A stretch of DNA of 64,000 nucleotides, from the NCBI RefSeq assembly GCF_007829955.1, contig NZ_VIWX01000003.1:1-64000 (forward strand). Reading direction: 5' to 3'. The translations under genes and the position numbers were made by a program. Below the pieces are notes generated by a model. The model was not told the origin of the DNA. It did not search any database and saw nothing but the letters and a program-made list of their open reading frames with translations. Position 1 is the first letter of the stretch, and each line of letters begins with the position of its first letter. This document shows, in pieces, positions 17,327-24,963 of this stretch. The stretch is from Saccharopolyspora dendranthemae. GTDB taxonomy: Bacteria > Actinomycetota > Actinomycetes > Mycobacteriales > Pseudonocardiaceae.

Positions 17327-18112
17327 GTGACGAGAGCGCAGGCGAGCACCCGACGTGCTCGGTCCCGCTACCGCCTGGTGCAGGTGCGGTCGACCGAGCG
17401 GATCACTCCGCGCATGGTGCGGGTGGTCCTCGGCGGGGACGAACTGGCCGACTTCGTCAGCAACGGCAGCGATCAGCGGATCAAGCTCTGCCTGCCGCAG
17501 CCCGGCAAGCCGATGCCGCTGGGCCGCACCCGCGAGGAGGTCTTCGCCCTCCCCCGCGACGAGCAGCCCCGGCAGCGCACCTACACGGTTCGCTGGTTCG
17601 ACGCCGAGCGCCTGGAGCTGGCGATCGACTTCGTGGTCCACGACCACCACGGTCCCGGCAGCGAGTGGGCTGCGGAGGCCGCGCCCGGCGATCAGATCGT
17701 CACCGTCGGCCCCAGCCCCGCGTACCGGCCTCCGGCAGCGGCTGACCCGCTCGTGCTGATCGGCGACGAGACCGCGCTGCCGGCGATCGCGGCGATCCTC
17801 GAGGAGCTTCCCGCCGAAGCGCGGGTGCGCGTCTTCGCCGAGATCGCCGATGAGGCCGAGCGGCTGGAGGCCGAGTCGGCCGCCGAGGTCACCTGGCGCT
17901 GGCTCCACCGCGACGGCATCCCGGCGGGCCGGAGCGGACTGCTCCTGGACGCCCTCCGCAGCACCGAGCTGGGCCAGGACCCCTACGTCTGGATCGGCGC
18001 CGAGGCCGACGTGGTCCACCACCTCCGCGAGCACTGCCAGGGCGAACTCGGCCTGGACCGCCGCCACCTCTACGCCCTCGCCTACTGGCGCCAGAACACC
18101 CCGGACGACTGA
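17327..18112 (+). CDS. siderophore-interacting FAD-binding reductase (SIP/ViuB family)
   Basis: The FAD-binding region contains RTYTVRWFDAERLELAIDFVVHDHHGPGSEWA (the RxYTxR and HGxxGxxS.W motifs). The NAD(P)H-binding half includes LVLIGDETALPAIAAILEELP and YVWIGAEADVVHHLREHC. These ferric-siderophore reductases release iron in the cytoplasm. GTG at 17327 lies 8 nt after TAGACT (17314-17319), indicating a leaderless transcript. There is no counterpart at this place in the mycobacterial order, so it was inserted between ponA2 and the yqeY homologue. No siderophore genes are adjacent. Confidence 0.88.
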   Translation: MTRAQASTRRARSRYRLVQVRSTERITPRMVRVVLGGDELADFVSNGSDQRIKLCLPQPGKPMPLGRTREEVFALPRDEQPRQRTYTVRWFDAERLELAIDFVVHDHHGPGSEWAAEAAPGDQIVTVGPSPAYRPPAAADPLVLIGDETALPAIAAILEELPAEARVRVFAEIADEAERLEAESAAEVTWRWLHRDGIPAGRSGLLLDALRSTELGQDPYVWIGAEADVVHHLREHCQGELGLDRRHLYALAYWRQNTPDD

Positions 18113-18126
18113 GCGCCCAGGGTTGT

Positions 18127-18186
18127 TCGAATTTCGCGCGAAGTTCGAGGACGGAAGTTCGGACTCGAATTTCGCGCGAAGTTCGA
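18127..18186. repeat. paired palindromic 22-bp repeats
   Basis: The 22-mer beginning TCGAATTTCGCGCGAAG occurs twice as an exact direct repeat (18127-18148 and 18165-18186). Each copy is nearly self-complementary. A closely related perfect 30-bp palindrome occurs at 49334-49363. Both sites lie between convergent gene ends (here 18112 and 18200), suggesting a terminator role. Confidence 0.8.
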
Positions 18187-18199
18187 CGAGGTTCCTTCG

Positions 18200-18670
18200 T
18201 CAGGCCTGGAGCTGGGCCTTGACGGCGCCGGCGACCTTGCCGCCTTCGGCGCGGCCCGCGGCCTTGGCGTTGGCGGCCTTCATGACCTGGCCCATCTGCT
18301 TCATGCCGGGACGCTCGCCCAGCTCGGCCTCGACCTCGGCGATGGCCTCGGTGACCAGCGCGGACAGCTCGTCGTCGGAGAGCTGCGCGGGCAGGTAGCG
18401 GCGCAGGATCTCGGCCTCGGACAGCTCGGAGTCGGCCTGCTCGTCGCGGCCTGCCGAGCGGAACGCCTCAGCGGCCTCGTCGCGCTTCTTGGCCTCCTTG
18501 CCGAGCACCTTGAGGACCTCGTCGTCGGAGAGCTCCCGCTGCTGCTTGCCGGACACCTCCTCCTTGCCGACTGCGGCCAGCGCCATGCGCAGGACTCCGG
18601 TGACGGCGGTGTCGCGTTGCTTCATCGCTGCGGACAGGTCCGCCCGCAGCTTCTCCTTGAGCTCAGCCAT
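18200..18670 (-). CDS. YqeY/GatB-domain protein
   Basis: This 156-residue protein runs from MAELKEKLRADLSAAMKQRD to GGKVAGAVKAQLQA. It shows the family pattern LRMALAAV, EAFRSAGRDEQADSE, EILRRYLPAQLSDDEL and GERPGMKQMGQVMKA. It resembles the tRNA-binding helical domain of GatB/amidotransferases; standalone YqeY function is not settled. The frame continues upstream without a stop, but ATG at 18670 matches the family start. It is convergent with the SIP gene and divergent from the phosphoesterase. Confidence 0.9.
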   Translation of the reverse strand: MAELKEKLRADLSAAMKQRDTAVTGVLRMALAAVGKEEVSGKQQRELSDDEVLKVLGKEAKKRDEAAEAFRSAGRDEQADSELSEAEILRRYLPAQLSDDELSALVTEAIAEVEAELGERPGMKQMGQVMKAANAKAAGRAEGGKVAGAVKAQLQA

Positions 18671-18739
18671 GCGGTGATTATCGCGCCAGGCACGCGGGTG
18701 GCGGGCCACCGACCCCGGTCGAGACGTAGGCTTGTGAAG

Positions 18740-19702
18740 GTGAACAAGTTCGGGCGGATTCTGCTCAGCGCGGGCGCGGTCGGCGCCGCGACGCTCACCT
18801 ACTCGGCGGCGATCGAACGACGGCACTGGACGTTGCGCCAGGCCACGGTTCCGGCCCTCACCGAGGGCACGCCTCCGCTGCGGGTGCTGCACATCTCTGA
18901 TCTGCACATGACGCCGAACCAGCGGTCGAAGCAGCGCTGGGTCGCCGAGCTCGCCGACCTCGACCCGGATTTCGTGGTCAACACCGGCGACAACCTGGCA
19001 CACCCGCAGGCGGTGCCCGCGGCGCTGCGCGCGATGGGGCCGCTGCTGAGCAAGCCCGGCGTCTTCATCTTCGGCAGCAACGACTACTACGGCCCGAAGC
19101 CGAAGAACCCGGCCCGCTACCTGCTGCCGTCGACGAAGACGAAGCGCATCCACGGCGAGTCGCTGCCGTGGCGGGACCTGCGCGCGGCGATGACCGAGCA
19201 CGGCTGGCTCGACGCCACTCACCGCCAGCACGACATCGACGTCAACGGCACGAAGGTCCACGTCGCGGGCCTCGACGACCCGCACCTGCACCTGGACCGC
19301 TACGAGGAGATCGCGGGTCAGCCGCCGGCCGACGCCGGCCTCAAGCTCGGCATCACGCACTCGCCCGAGCCGCGCGTGCTGGACTGCTTCGCCGAGGACG
19401 GCTACGACCTGGTGATGGCCGGGCACACGCACGGCGGCCAGTTGCGCGTGCCGGGCTACGGCGCGCTGACGACGAACTGCGAGCTGGACCGCTCCCGCTG
19501 CCGCGGCGCGTCGACCTGGGGCGAGCGGATGCACCTGCACGTCTCGGCCGGTCTGGGCACCTCTCCGTACGCCCCGGTCCGCTTCGCGTGCCCACCGGAG
19601 GCCACGCTGCTGACCTTGCTGCCGAGGACCGAGAAGTCCGCTGCGAGCAGGGAAAACGCCAAAATCAGGGCCCCGTACGGAGCGGGCGAGAGCATCCGCT
19701 AA
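18740..19702 (+). CDS. membrane-associated metallophosphoesterase (Rv3683-like)
   Basis: A short N-terminal hydrophobic segment (VNKFGRILLSAGAVGAATL) precedes a calcineurin-like phosphoesterase domain: LHISDLHM (DxH), VNTGDNLA (GDN), FGSNDYYG (GND-type, written GSND), ITHSPEP and MAGHTHGGQLRVP. The family includes UDP-diacylglucosamine/YkuE-type enzymes; the substrate is unknown. GTG at 18740 lies 8 nt after TAGGCT (18727-18732), supporting a leaderless start; GTG at 18734 is the alternative. It closes the mycobacterial-like block. Confidence 0.87.
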   Translation: MNKFGRILLSAGAVGAATLTYSAAIERRHWTLRQATVPALTEGTPPLRVLHISDLHMTPNQRSKQRWVAELADLDPDFVVNTGDNLAHPQAVPAALRAMGPLLSKPGVFIFGSNDYYGPKPKNPARYLLPSTKTKRIHGESLPWRDLRAAMTEHGWLDATHRQHDIDVNGTKVHVAGLDDPHLHLDRYEEIAGQPPADAGLKLGITHSPEPRVLDCFAEDGYDLVMAGHTHGGQLRVPGYGALTTNCELDRSRCRGASTWGERMHLHVSAGLGTSPYAPVRFACPPEATLLTLLPRTEKSAASRENAKIRAPYGAGESIR

Positions 19703-19752
19703 GCTGTATCCAGCACTGAGGCGAGCACCCGAGATGTCTCAGAGTTGAAGAT

Positions 19753-19826
19753 CGGGGTGTGGCGCAGCTTGGAAGCGCGCTTCGTTCGGGTCGAAGAGGT
19801 CGTGGGTTCAAATCCCGCCACCCCGA
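19753..19826 (+). tRNA. tRNA-Pro (anticodon CGG)
   Basis: The acceptor arm CGGGGTG (19753-19759) pairs fully with CACCCCG (19819-19825), with discriminator A19826 and no encoded CCA. The anticodon stem CTTCG/CGAAG encloses loop TTCGGGT with anticodon CGG at 19787-19789. The T arm is GTGGG-TTCAAAT-CCCGC. Conserved synteny with mycobacteria stops here, as expected at a tRNA integration site. Confidence 0.95.
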
Positions 19827-19832
19827 CAAGGC

Positions 19833-19879
19833 AAAGGGCCTGGTCAGGACTCCACAAGGAGTTCCGACCAGGCCCTTTT
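19833..19879 (+). terminator. terminator of tRNA-Pro
   Basis: AAAGGGCCTGGTC (19833-19845) pairs with GACCAGGCCCTTTT, with a further inner stem GGACTCC/GGAGTTCC around loop ACAA. It ends in TTTT. It lies 7 nt after the tRNA. Confidence 0.92.
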
Positions 19880-20159
19880 CCTATGCCCCAAACCCCGTTT
19901 GGGAGTCATTCTGGGAGTCAAAGTCGTGTTCGGCGTCCGCCCGCACCGGGCTTGTAGCCGGGGAAACTGTCGCCGCGGAGCAGCGGCCACCCAGGGCGTT
20001 TCGGTGCTGCCATTGCTCGTTGTCTGGATCTTTCGGCTCGATGGCTTGATACTCGGTTGTGTTCGCGCTCGTTGATCGACATGCACGTTGGCCCCTGGCC
20101 CAGCTTTTCGGTCTTCCGCGGAGCCGCACCGGTGCTGGGGCTGACCGGAGGTAGGCACG
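19880..20159. other. intergenic region downstream of tRNA-Pro
   Basis: No supported gene. The sequence has lower GC than neighbouring genes and contains a duplicated TGGGAGTCA motif (19900-19920). Short minus-strand frames have no recognisable domain. It may hold remnants of a past integration at the tRNA, but no att duplication of the tRNA 3' end was found. The last bases supply GGAGGT, the ribosome site of the next gene. Confidence 0.4.
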
Positions 20160-21206
20160 ATGGAGTCGGCAATCCCGCAGCACCTGGCGACCGAGCGCAC
20201 GCAGCCTGCCACGCTCAGACCGGGTTGGCAGCCGCCCTACCCGGGCTACGTGGCGCGGTTCGCGCCCTCGGTCACTCGCGTGGCCATGGCCTACCTCGGG
20301 GTGCAGTACCGAGCGGCTGCCGAGCCGCCCGCGGTCGTCCGCACGGCGCTGACCGACCTCGCCGCTGCCTGTGAACTCCCCGACGGCCCCCGGCACGTGG
20401 ACCGTGCCGGCTACGTCGATGAGAACGGCTGCACGACCGTCATCGCGATCGCCTACTGGGACCAGCCCGACTCCTACGATCGATGGTTCCCCGCCACCCG
20501 CGAGATGTGGCTCGGCGACCACCGCGCGACCCCCGATGCCGGCTTCTTCATCGAAGCCGTGCGTCCCGCGACGACGAGGTTCGAGACGCTGCTCTCGAAC
20601 GACCGCCCCGAGGGCGTCGCCCTCCTCGCGGACGAGCTCAGCGGCGAAGTGGCCGAGCACGGGTACTGGGGCGGAGCACGTGACCGCATGCCGCTGACCC
20701 AAACGGATCCGCTCGCACCTGGCGAACCGCCCACCCTCATCGACGACGGTGCCCGGCAACGAGTTCGCGCCCAGCACAACCTCTGCCTGATCCGCTCGGG
20801 CCAGGACTGGAGCGACACCGACGGCGACGAGCGGCACATGTACCTCGACGAGGTCGAGCCCTCGCTGCGCACCGGCATGGATTTCCTGCGCGACGAAGGC
20901 GGCACCATCGGCTGCTACGACAACCGCTACCTGCGCCTCCTCGATGACGACGGAGCGGCTCTCGACAAGAGCTTCGGCATGAGCTGGTGGCACAGCATGG
21001 CCGAACTCGACGACTGGGCCCGCGAGCACCCGACCCACAAAGCCATCTTCGGCGCGGCGATGCGATACCTGTCCACCCTCGGCCCAGCCGCGCGTCTGCG
21101 CCTCCACCACGAGGTCACCGTCGCAGCAGCCGATGAACAGCACTTCGAATACCTCGGCTGCCACCCGGAAACCGGCCTGCTCAAGGCGGTCAAGACAGCG
21201 GTCTGA
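20160..21206 (+). CDS. aldoxime dehydratase (OxdA/phenylacetaldoxime dehydratase family)
   Basis: This 348-residue haem enzyme family dehydrates aldoximes to nitriles. Recognisable segments are LGVQYRA, TVIAIAYWDQPDSYDRWF, the catalytic-region FGMSWWHSMAELDDWAREHPTHKAIFGAAMRY and RLHHEVTVAAADEQHFEYLGCHPETGLL. Conserved His residues at 290-293 and 316-317 are candidates for the haem ligand and distal catalytic His. ATG at 20160 follows GGAGGT. In other actinomycetes Oxd is often beside nitrilase or nitrile hydratase/amidase genes; none is present here, so its physiological partner is unclear. Confidence 0.9.
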   Translation: MESAIPQHLATERTQPATLRPGWQPPYPGYVARFAPSVTRVAMAYLGVQYRAAAEPPAVVRTALTDLAAACELPDGPRHVDRAGYVDENGCTTVIAIAYWDQPDSYDRWFPATREMWLGDHRATPDAGFFIEAVRPATTRFETLLSNDRPEGVALLADELSGEVAEHGYWGGARDRMPLTQTDPLAPGEPPTLIDDGARQRVRAQHNLCLIRSGQDWSDTDGDERHMYLDEVEPSLRTGMDFLRDEGGTIGCYDNRYLRLLDDDGAALDKSFGMSWWHSMAELDDWAREHPTHKAIFGAAMRYLSTLGPAARLRLHHEVTVAAADEQHFEYLGCHPETGLLKAVKTAV

Positions 21207-21266
21207 GGCGGTGCCCGGCAAATGCCTCCGGGTGCCTCCGCCACCGCGTCTCACCGCTCGGCGGGG

Positions 21267-21905
21267 CTACCGACTGCCGTCGTTGCGGTATGCCTGCTCC
21301 CAGGTTCGGAGCCTGCGGCGGATCTCGTCGTCGAGGGAGCTGCGTTCGCTCGGTTGGTCCTCGTAACGGGTGCGGAGGCTGCGCGTCTCGGTGAGCAGAT
21401 CGCGTTCTTCCGCCGGCTCGAAGTAGCCGACGCTGCAGATCATGGTGACCGCCAGGTACGGGGGGATGGCCTCCTCCTGCAGCGATCCCGCGGCGTTGAG
21501 GCAGGCCATCGGGAAGAACGCGTGATGCGTGGTGCGACCGACCAGAACGAGGGGCGGGATCCGCAGCAGCGGCGGCCCGGCGATCTCATCGTCGCGCGTG
21601 GCGTGCCGCTGCGGATCCGCGGCGACCTCGGCCAGCGGGTCCCGGAGCTGGGCGATGCACTCCACACCCGCCTGCTCCCACCTGCTGGTGCCCCGGCGTT
21701 GGTGCGGATCGTCCAAGCAACCCAGCACGGACCGGAAGGACTCCACGACGGCGCTAGTGGGCAGGTCGGCGTAGCTCAGCAACGCGCAACCGTGAATGAA
21801 CCAGGTCAGCGCCCGCTGCAGCGCCTGCTCCGGGCGTGCACCGGCGTACTGCCGCTCCTCTTCCTTCAGCTGTGCGATCCTTTCCCGAACTCCCGCCGGC
21901 CGCAT
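21267..21905 (-). CDS. hypothetical protein, mainly helical
   Basis: I do not recognise this 212-residue protein. The N-terminus is charged and helical (RERIAQLKEEERQYAGARPEQALQRALTWF). The middle contains LRIPPLVLVGRTTHHAFFPMACLNAAG, and the C-terminus is a long charged helix (ERSSLDDEIRRRLRTWEQAYRN). There is no signal peptide. It is convergent with the aldoxime dehydratase gene and may be part of the accessory insertion. Confidence 0.6.
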   Translation of the reverse strand: MRPAGVRERIAQLKEEERQYAGARPEQALQRALTWFIHGCALLSYADLPTSAVVESFRSVLGCLDDPHQRRGTSRWEQAGVECIAQLRDPLAEVAADPQRHATRDDEIAGPPLLRIPPLVLVGRTTHHAFFPMACLNAAGSLQEEAIPPYLAVTMICSVGYFEPAEERDLLTETRSLRTRYEDQPSERSSLDDEIRRRLRTWEQAYRNDGSR

Positions 21906-22174
21906 CCTGATCAGGGTAGGCCGGTCGCCGCGTTCCCCGCATCGAACGCGGGCGCTTCGTCAACGACGCTGGACGGATGCGCTTCGACGTGTAGGGTGGG
22001 TGGCGGTCGTTGAATTTCTGGGTTCGTGTTCGTCACATGCTCGCAGGATGTTGATGCGGGCGAGCTTCTTTCTTTGGTCGTAGCTGGAGTTAGCCGCCGT
22101 CTGAGATCCCCACGGCCCGGGCCTCCGCGCGGTGCGGATGTCCGTCATACCCCCAGCTCCTGAAGGAGATTGAC
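21906..22174. other. upstream region of the cold-shock gene
   Basis: A 268-base stretch without a supported gene. Long 5' leaders are usual for CspA-type mRNAs, and this one contains several short complementary GC segments (for example near 22110-22140). The ribosome site GAAGGAGA lies just before the ATG at 22175. No clear promoter could be fixed. Confidence 0.4.
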
Positions 22175-22378
22175 ATGGCACAGGGAACCGTGAAGTGGTT
22201 CAACTCGGAGAAGGGCTTCGGTTTCATCGCGCCCAACGAGGGTGGCCCGGACGTGTTCGTGCACTACTCGGCCATCGACGCGGCCGGCTTCCGCACCCTC
22301 GAGGAAGACCAGCAGGTCACCTACGACGTCAGCCAGGGCCCCAAGGGCCCGCAGGCCGACTCGGTTCGCGTGGTCTGA
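22175..22378 (+). CDS. cold-shock protein, CspA family
   Basis: This 67-residue single cold-shock domain has both RNA-binding motifs: KGFGFIAP (RNP1) and VFVHYSAI (RNP2). [18 protein letters not shown] is the standard start, preceded by GAAGGAGA. It binds single-stranded RNA and DNA and acts as an RNA chaperone. A strong GC hairpin follows 17 nt after the stop. Confidence 0.96.
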   Translation: MAQGTVKWFNSEKGFGFIAPNEGGPDVFVHYSAIDAAGFRTLEEDQQVTYDVSQGPKGPQADSVRVV

Positions 22379-22394
22379 GACCCCGCTAGCTTCG

Positions 22395-22423
22395 TCCCGG
22401 CCCGCGCCTCGCGCGGGCCGGGA
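22395..22423 (+). terminator. GC-rich hairpin terminator after the cold-shock gene
   Basis: A perfect 13-bp stem (22395-22407 with 22411-22423, TCCCGGCCCGCGC) has loop CTC and no T run, a form common in high-GC actinomycetes. Confidence 0.8.
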
Positions 22424-22685
22424 ACCGCGGTGCCCCCTGGTACAGCTCCCGCGCCCCCTTGCGGTGCGGTCGAGGCGTGCCGAACCGACCCATCTGAAGC
22501 AGCCCGCTCGCCGCGACGACGCCGACACCCGGCGCCCGCCGAAACAGCTGCTGCGGCACCACTTCCTCTCCCCTCCGGTTGAGCCGCCCGTTCCGACGGG
22601 TCCTGGTTCCCGGGGAACCTCGATGCGCCTGAGGCCGCAACGCTCCGCGTCGCGCCAGGCCGTCCCCTACGTGCATTGGAGCCCG

Positions 22686-22952
22686 ATGCGGGCTGAAGAA
22701 GACCCGAACACGACCCCGCCCACCGAGGGCACATCGGACGACCGCACGTCTCCGCCAGGACACCGCGACGAGTCGATGCAGCACTCCCGCCACGTCGCCC
22801 CGACGCTGTCCGAAGAGGCCTGGCAGATCACCGACGCCGAAGGCCAGCACACCGCGCGGATCACCGGCAGCGAGCAGGACGCGATCGCCCACGCGCACGA
22901 CCAGCTCGCCGCCTACGGCGGAGGGCACGTGTTCCTCACCGACGCCGACTGA
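22686..22952 (+). CDS. DUF2188-like small protein
   Basis: The C-terminal ~50 residues (EEAWQITDAEGQHTARITGSEQDAIAHAHDQLAAYGGGHVFLTD) fit the DUF2188 pattern of a Trp-containing strand, a helix rich in Ala/His and a final beta strand. The N-terminal ~35 residues are disordered and Thr/Pro/Glu rich. ATG at 22686 follows GGAG by 4 nt; ATG at 22776 would give a 58-residue protein without the disordered part. Function unknown. Confidence 0.55.
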   Translation: MRAEEDPNTTPPTEGTSDDRTSPPGHRDESMQHSRHVAPTLSEEAWQITDAEGQHTARITGSEQDAIAHAHDQLAAYGGGHVFLTDAD

Positions 22953-23014
22953 ACGACACACCTGACACCACCGCGGCACTCCCGCGGACCTGCACTTCTC
23001 CGAAAGGACTTCGC

Positions 23015-23269
23015 ATGACAACCTTCACTCCCCCCAGGATCAGCAACGAGATTCGCACCGGCGCCGCGCACGTCGACCGGCCCAGGGTCCCGCAGCGTCA
23101 CGAGGCGTCCGCCTCGCGCACGAACGCTCCGGTGGCCCCCGTCGTGTTCCTCGACCCCGTGACGCCCCGCGAGACTCCCGCGACCGATCTCCGGCGAGCG
23201 GCCCGCGACGAGGACGCCTTGCGCCCGCTGCGGACCCCGTTCATGGCCGACGCGACCGGCGAGAGGTGA
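23015..23269 (+). CDS. small Pro/Arg-rich hypothetical protein
   Basis: This 84-residue protein is rich in Pro, Arg, Ala and Thr (VAPVVFLDPVTPRETPATDLRRAARDED). It has no recognisable fold or membrane helix and is probably disordered. The strong ribosome site AAAGGA 7 nt before ATG, and a position within a run of same-strand small genes, support translation. It lies 32 nt before the LysE gene. Confidence 0.5.
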   Translation: MTTFTPPRISNEIRTGAAHVDRPRVPQRHEASASRTNAPVAPVVFLDPVTPRETPATDLRRAARDEDALRPLRTPFMADATGER

Positions 23270-23301
23270 TCCGGCAGCGCGGCACCCGGTAGGTTCTCCG
23301 C

Positions 23302-23940
23302 GTGGGATTCGTCGCCGTGGGTTCTCTGGTCGGGGTTGCGCTGATCGAGCTGGGCATGGCGCTCAGCCCGGGGCCGAACATGGTCCACCTGGCGTCGCGC
23401 TCGATCTCGCAGGGACGGCGAGCCGGGTTCGTGTCGCTCGCCGGGGTCGCGCTGGGGTTCGTCGCGTACCTCGTCGCGGCGGCGGCAGGGCTGTCCGCGC
23501 TCTTCGTCGCCGTGCCCGAGGCGTTCCACGTGGTGAAGCTCCTCGGAGCCGCCTACCTCGCCTGGATGGCGTGGCAGATCCTGCGTCCCAGCGGTGCTTC
23601 GCCGTTCGAACCGCGCGAGCTGGTGCCGCACTCCTCGGCGCGGCTGTTCGGGACAGGACTGCTGACGAACCTCCTCAACCCCAAGATCGCGCTCCTGTAC
23701 GCGGCGCTGATCCCGCAGTTCGTCGATCCCGCGCTGGGCGCGGCCTGGTGGCAGTTCCTCCAGCTCGGAATCGCTCAGATCGCGGTCGGCGTCGCGGTGA
23801 ACGGCCTCGTCGTGATCGTGGCCGCCGCGCTCGCCGGCTACCTCGCCCGGCACCCGCGCGTGCTCCAGGCTCAGCGCCTCGCGTCCGGCACGCTGCTGGG
23901 ACTGTTCGCCGCCAGGATGGCCGTGAGCCGTCCCGACTGA
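23302..23940 (+). CDS. LysE/RhtB-family amino-acid exporter
   Basis: This 212-residue inner-membrane protein has about six hydrophobic helices. The family signature near the N-terminus is ALSPGPNMVHLASRSISQGRRAGFVSLAGVALGF, and TNLLNPKIALLYAALIPQFV is in the middle. RhtB-type proteins export amino acids such as threonine or homoserine lactone, but the substrate here is not determined. GTG at 23302 lies 7 nt after TAGGTT (23290-23295), so the transcript is probably leaderless. Confidence 0.88.
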   Translation: MGFVAVGSLVGVALIELGMALSPGPNMVHLASRSISQGRRAGFVSLAGVALGFVAYLVAAAAGLSALFVAVPEAFHVVKLLGAAYLAWMAWQILRPSGASPFEPRELVPHSSARLFGTGLLTNLLNPKIALLYAALIPQFVDPALGAAWWQFLQLGIAQIAVGVAVNGLVVIVAAALAGYLARHPRVLQAQRLASGTLLGLFAARMAVSRPD

Positions 23941-23978
23941 TCCCGGCGATTCGCCGGTCGCGGGGAGACAATCGGCGC

Positions 23979-24437
23979 ATGCGATGGAAGGTTCTGGCCT
24001 GCACCAGCGCTGCGGTCACGGCGACCGCGGTCATCGGCGCGAGCGGCGTGGACGCCGAGGGATCCTGGTTCCGGCGGCTCCGCACACCCGACTGGCAACC
24101 TCCTCCCCAGGCGTTCGCGCCGGTCTGGACGGCGTTGTACCTCGACATCGCGGTCACCTCGGCCGTCGCGCTGTCCCGACTGCCCGCGCGTTCGGGCTAC
24201 ACCAGGGCGCTCGCCGGGAACCTGGCGCTCAACGCCGCGTGGACCTGGATCTTCTGGGGAGCGAAGAACCCCCGCGCGGCCACGGCCGAAGCCGCGCTGC
24301 TGACCGCGAGCTCGGCCGACCTGGTCGCGCGCACCGCCAAGGTGAGCCCAGGGGCGGCAACGGCTCTCGTGCCGTACGTGGCGTGGTCGGCGTTCGCGAC
24401 CACCCTCTCCGCCGCCATCGCCCAGCGGAACCCCTGA
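23979..24437 (+). CDS. TspO/MBR-family membrane protein
   Basis: This 152-residue protein has five hydrophobic helices and the TspO signatures WFRRLRTPDWQPPPQAFAPVWTALY and NLALNAAWTWIFWGAKNP. TspO proteins bind tetrapyrroles and are linked to porphyrin handling and stress. ATG at 23979 gives the normal family length; the frame extends upstream through the LysE gene in another register. It follows LysE by 38 nt. Confidence 0.88.
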   Translation: MRWKVLACTSAAVTATAVIGASGVDAEGSWFRRLRTPDWQPPPQAFAPVWTALYLDIAVTSAVALSRLPARSGYTRALAGNLALNAAWTWIFWGAKNPRAATAEAALLTASSADLVARTAKVSPGAATALVPYVAWSAFATTLSAAIAQRNP

Positions 24438-24492
24438 CGGTGATGGCCGATTCCCGCCGGAACCGAGCGCACCCACCGCCCACGATCGGTTC

Positions 24493-24963
24493 ATGGACTT
24501 CCACGTGCTGCCGATCGCCCCTGATGTGCTCGACGCGCTGCGCGACGTCGACGACGCAGGTCACCGGAGCGAGTCGTACGTCGACGAGGTCGGGGACGCA
24601 CCGCTGCGCTGCTGCCTGCGCCGGAGCCGCCCCGGAGAGCGCATCGCGCTGGTGAGCTACGCCCCGCTGCGGCGGTGGGCCGCGAAACCCGGCGCCTACG
24701 ACGAGGTCGGGCCGGTCTTCATCCACGCCCGGACCTGCCCCGGCCCGGACGACCCCGGGTGGCCGGAACCGCTGCGAGGAACGCGACGGGTCCTGCGCAG
24801 CTACTCGGCCGATGGCCGGATCCTCGGCGGATCCCTGCTCGACGGGAACACCGGACTCGCCGAGCGGACCGCGTCCGACTTGCTCCTGGACCCGGCCGTG
24901 GAGGTCGTGCACGTTCGCGCGGTCGAGTTCGGGTGCTTCCTCTTCGAGGTGCGACGCCGCTGA
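24493..24963 (+). CDS. DUF1203 protein
   Basis: This 156-residue protein matches DUF1203: CCLRRSRPGERIALVSYAPLRRW, GPVFIHARTCPGPDD, RRVLRSYSADGRILGG and VEVVHVRAVEFGCFLFEVRR. The family is of unknown function and has conserved Cys/His residues. Its stop is directly adjacent to the stop of the convergent EamA gene (24964), leaving no intergenic space for a terminator. Confidence 0.88.
   Translation: MDFHVLPIAPDVLDALRDVDDAGHRSESYVDEVGDAPLRCCLRRSRPGERIALVSYAPLRRWAAKPGAYDEVGPVFIHARTCPGPDDPGWPEPLRGTRRVLRSYSADGRILGGSLLDGNTGLAERTASDLLLDPAVEVVHVRAVEFGCFLFEVRRR

Noticed and set aside
18671..19540. Minus-strand extension of the YqeY frame
   Set aside because: It is antisense to the phosphoesterase; ATG at 18670 gives the standard protein.
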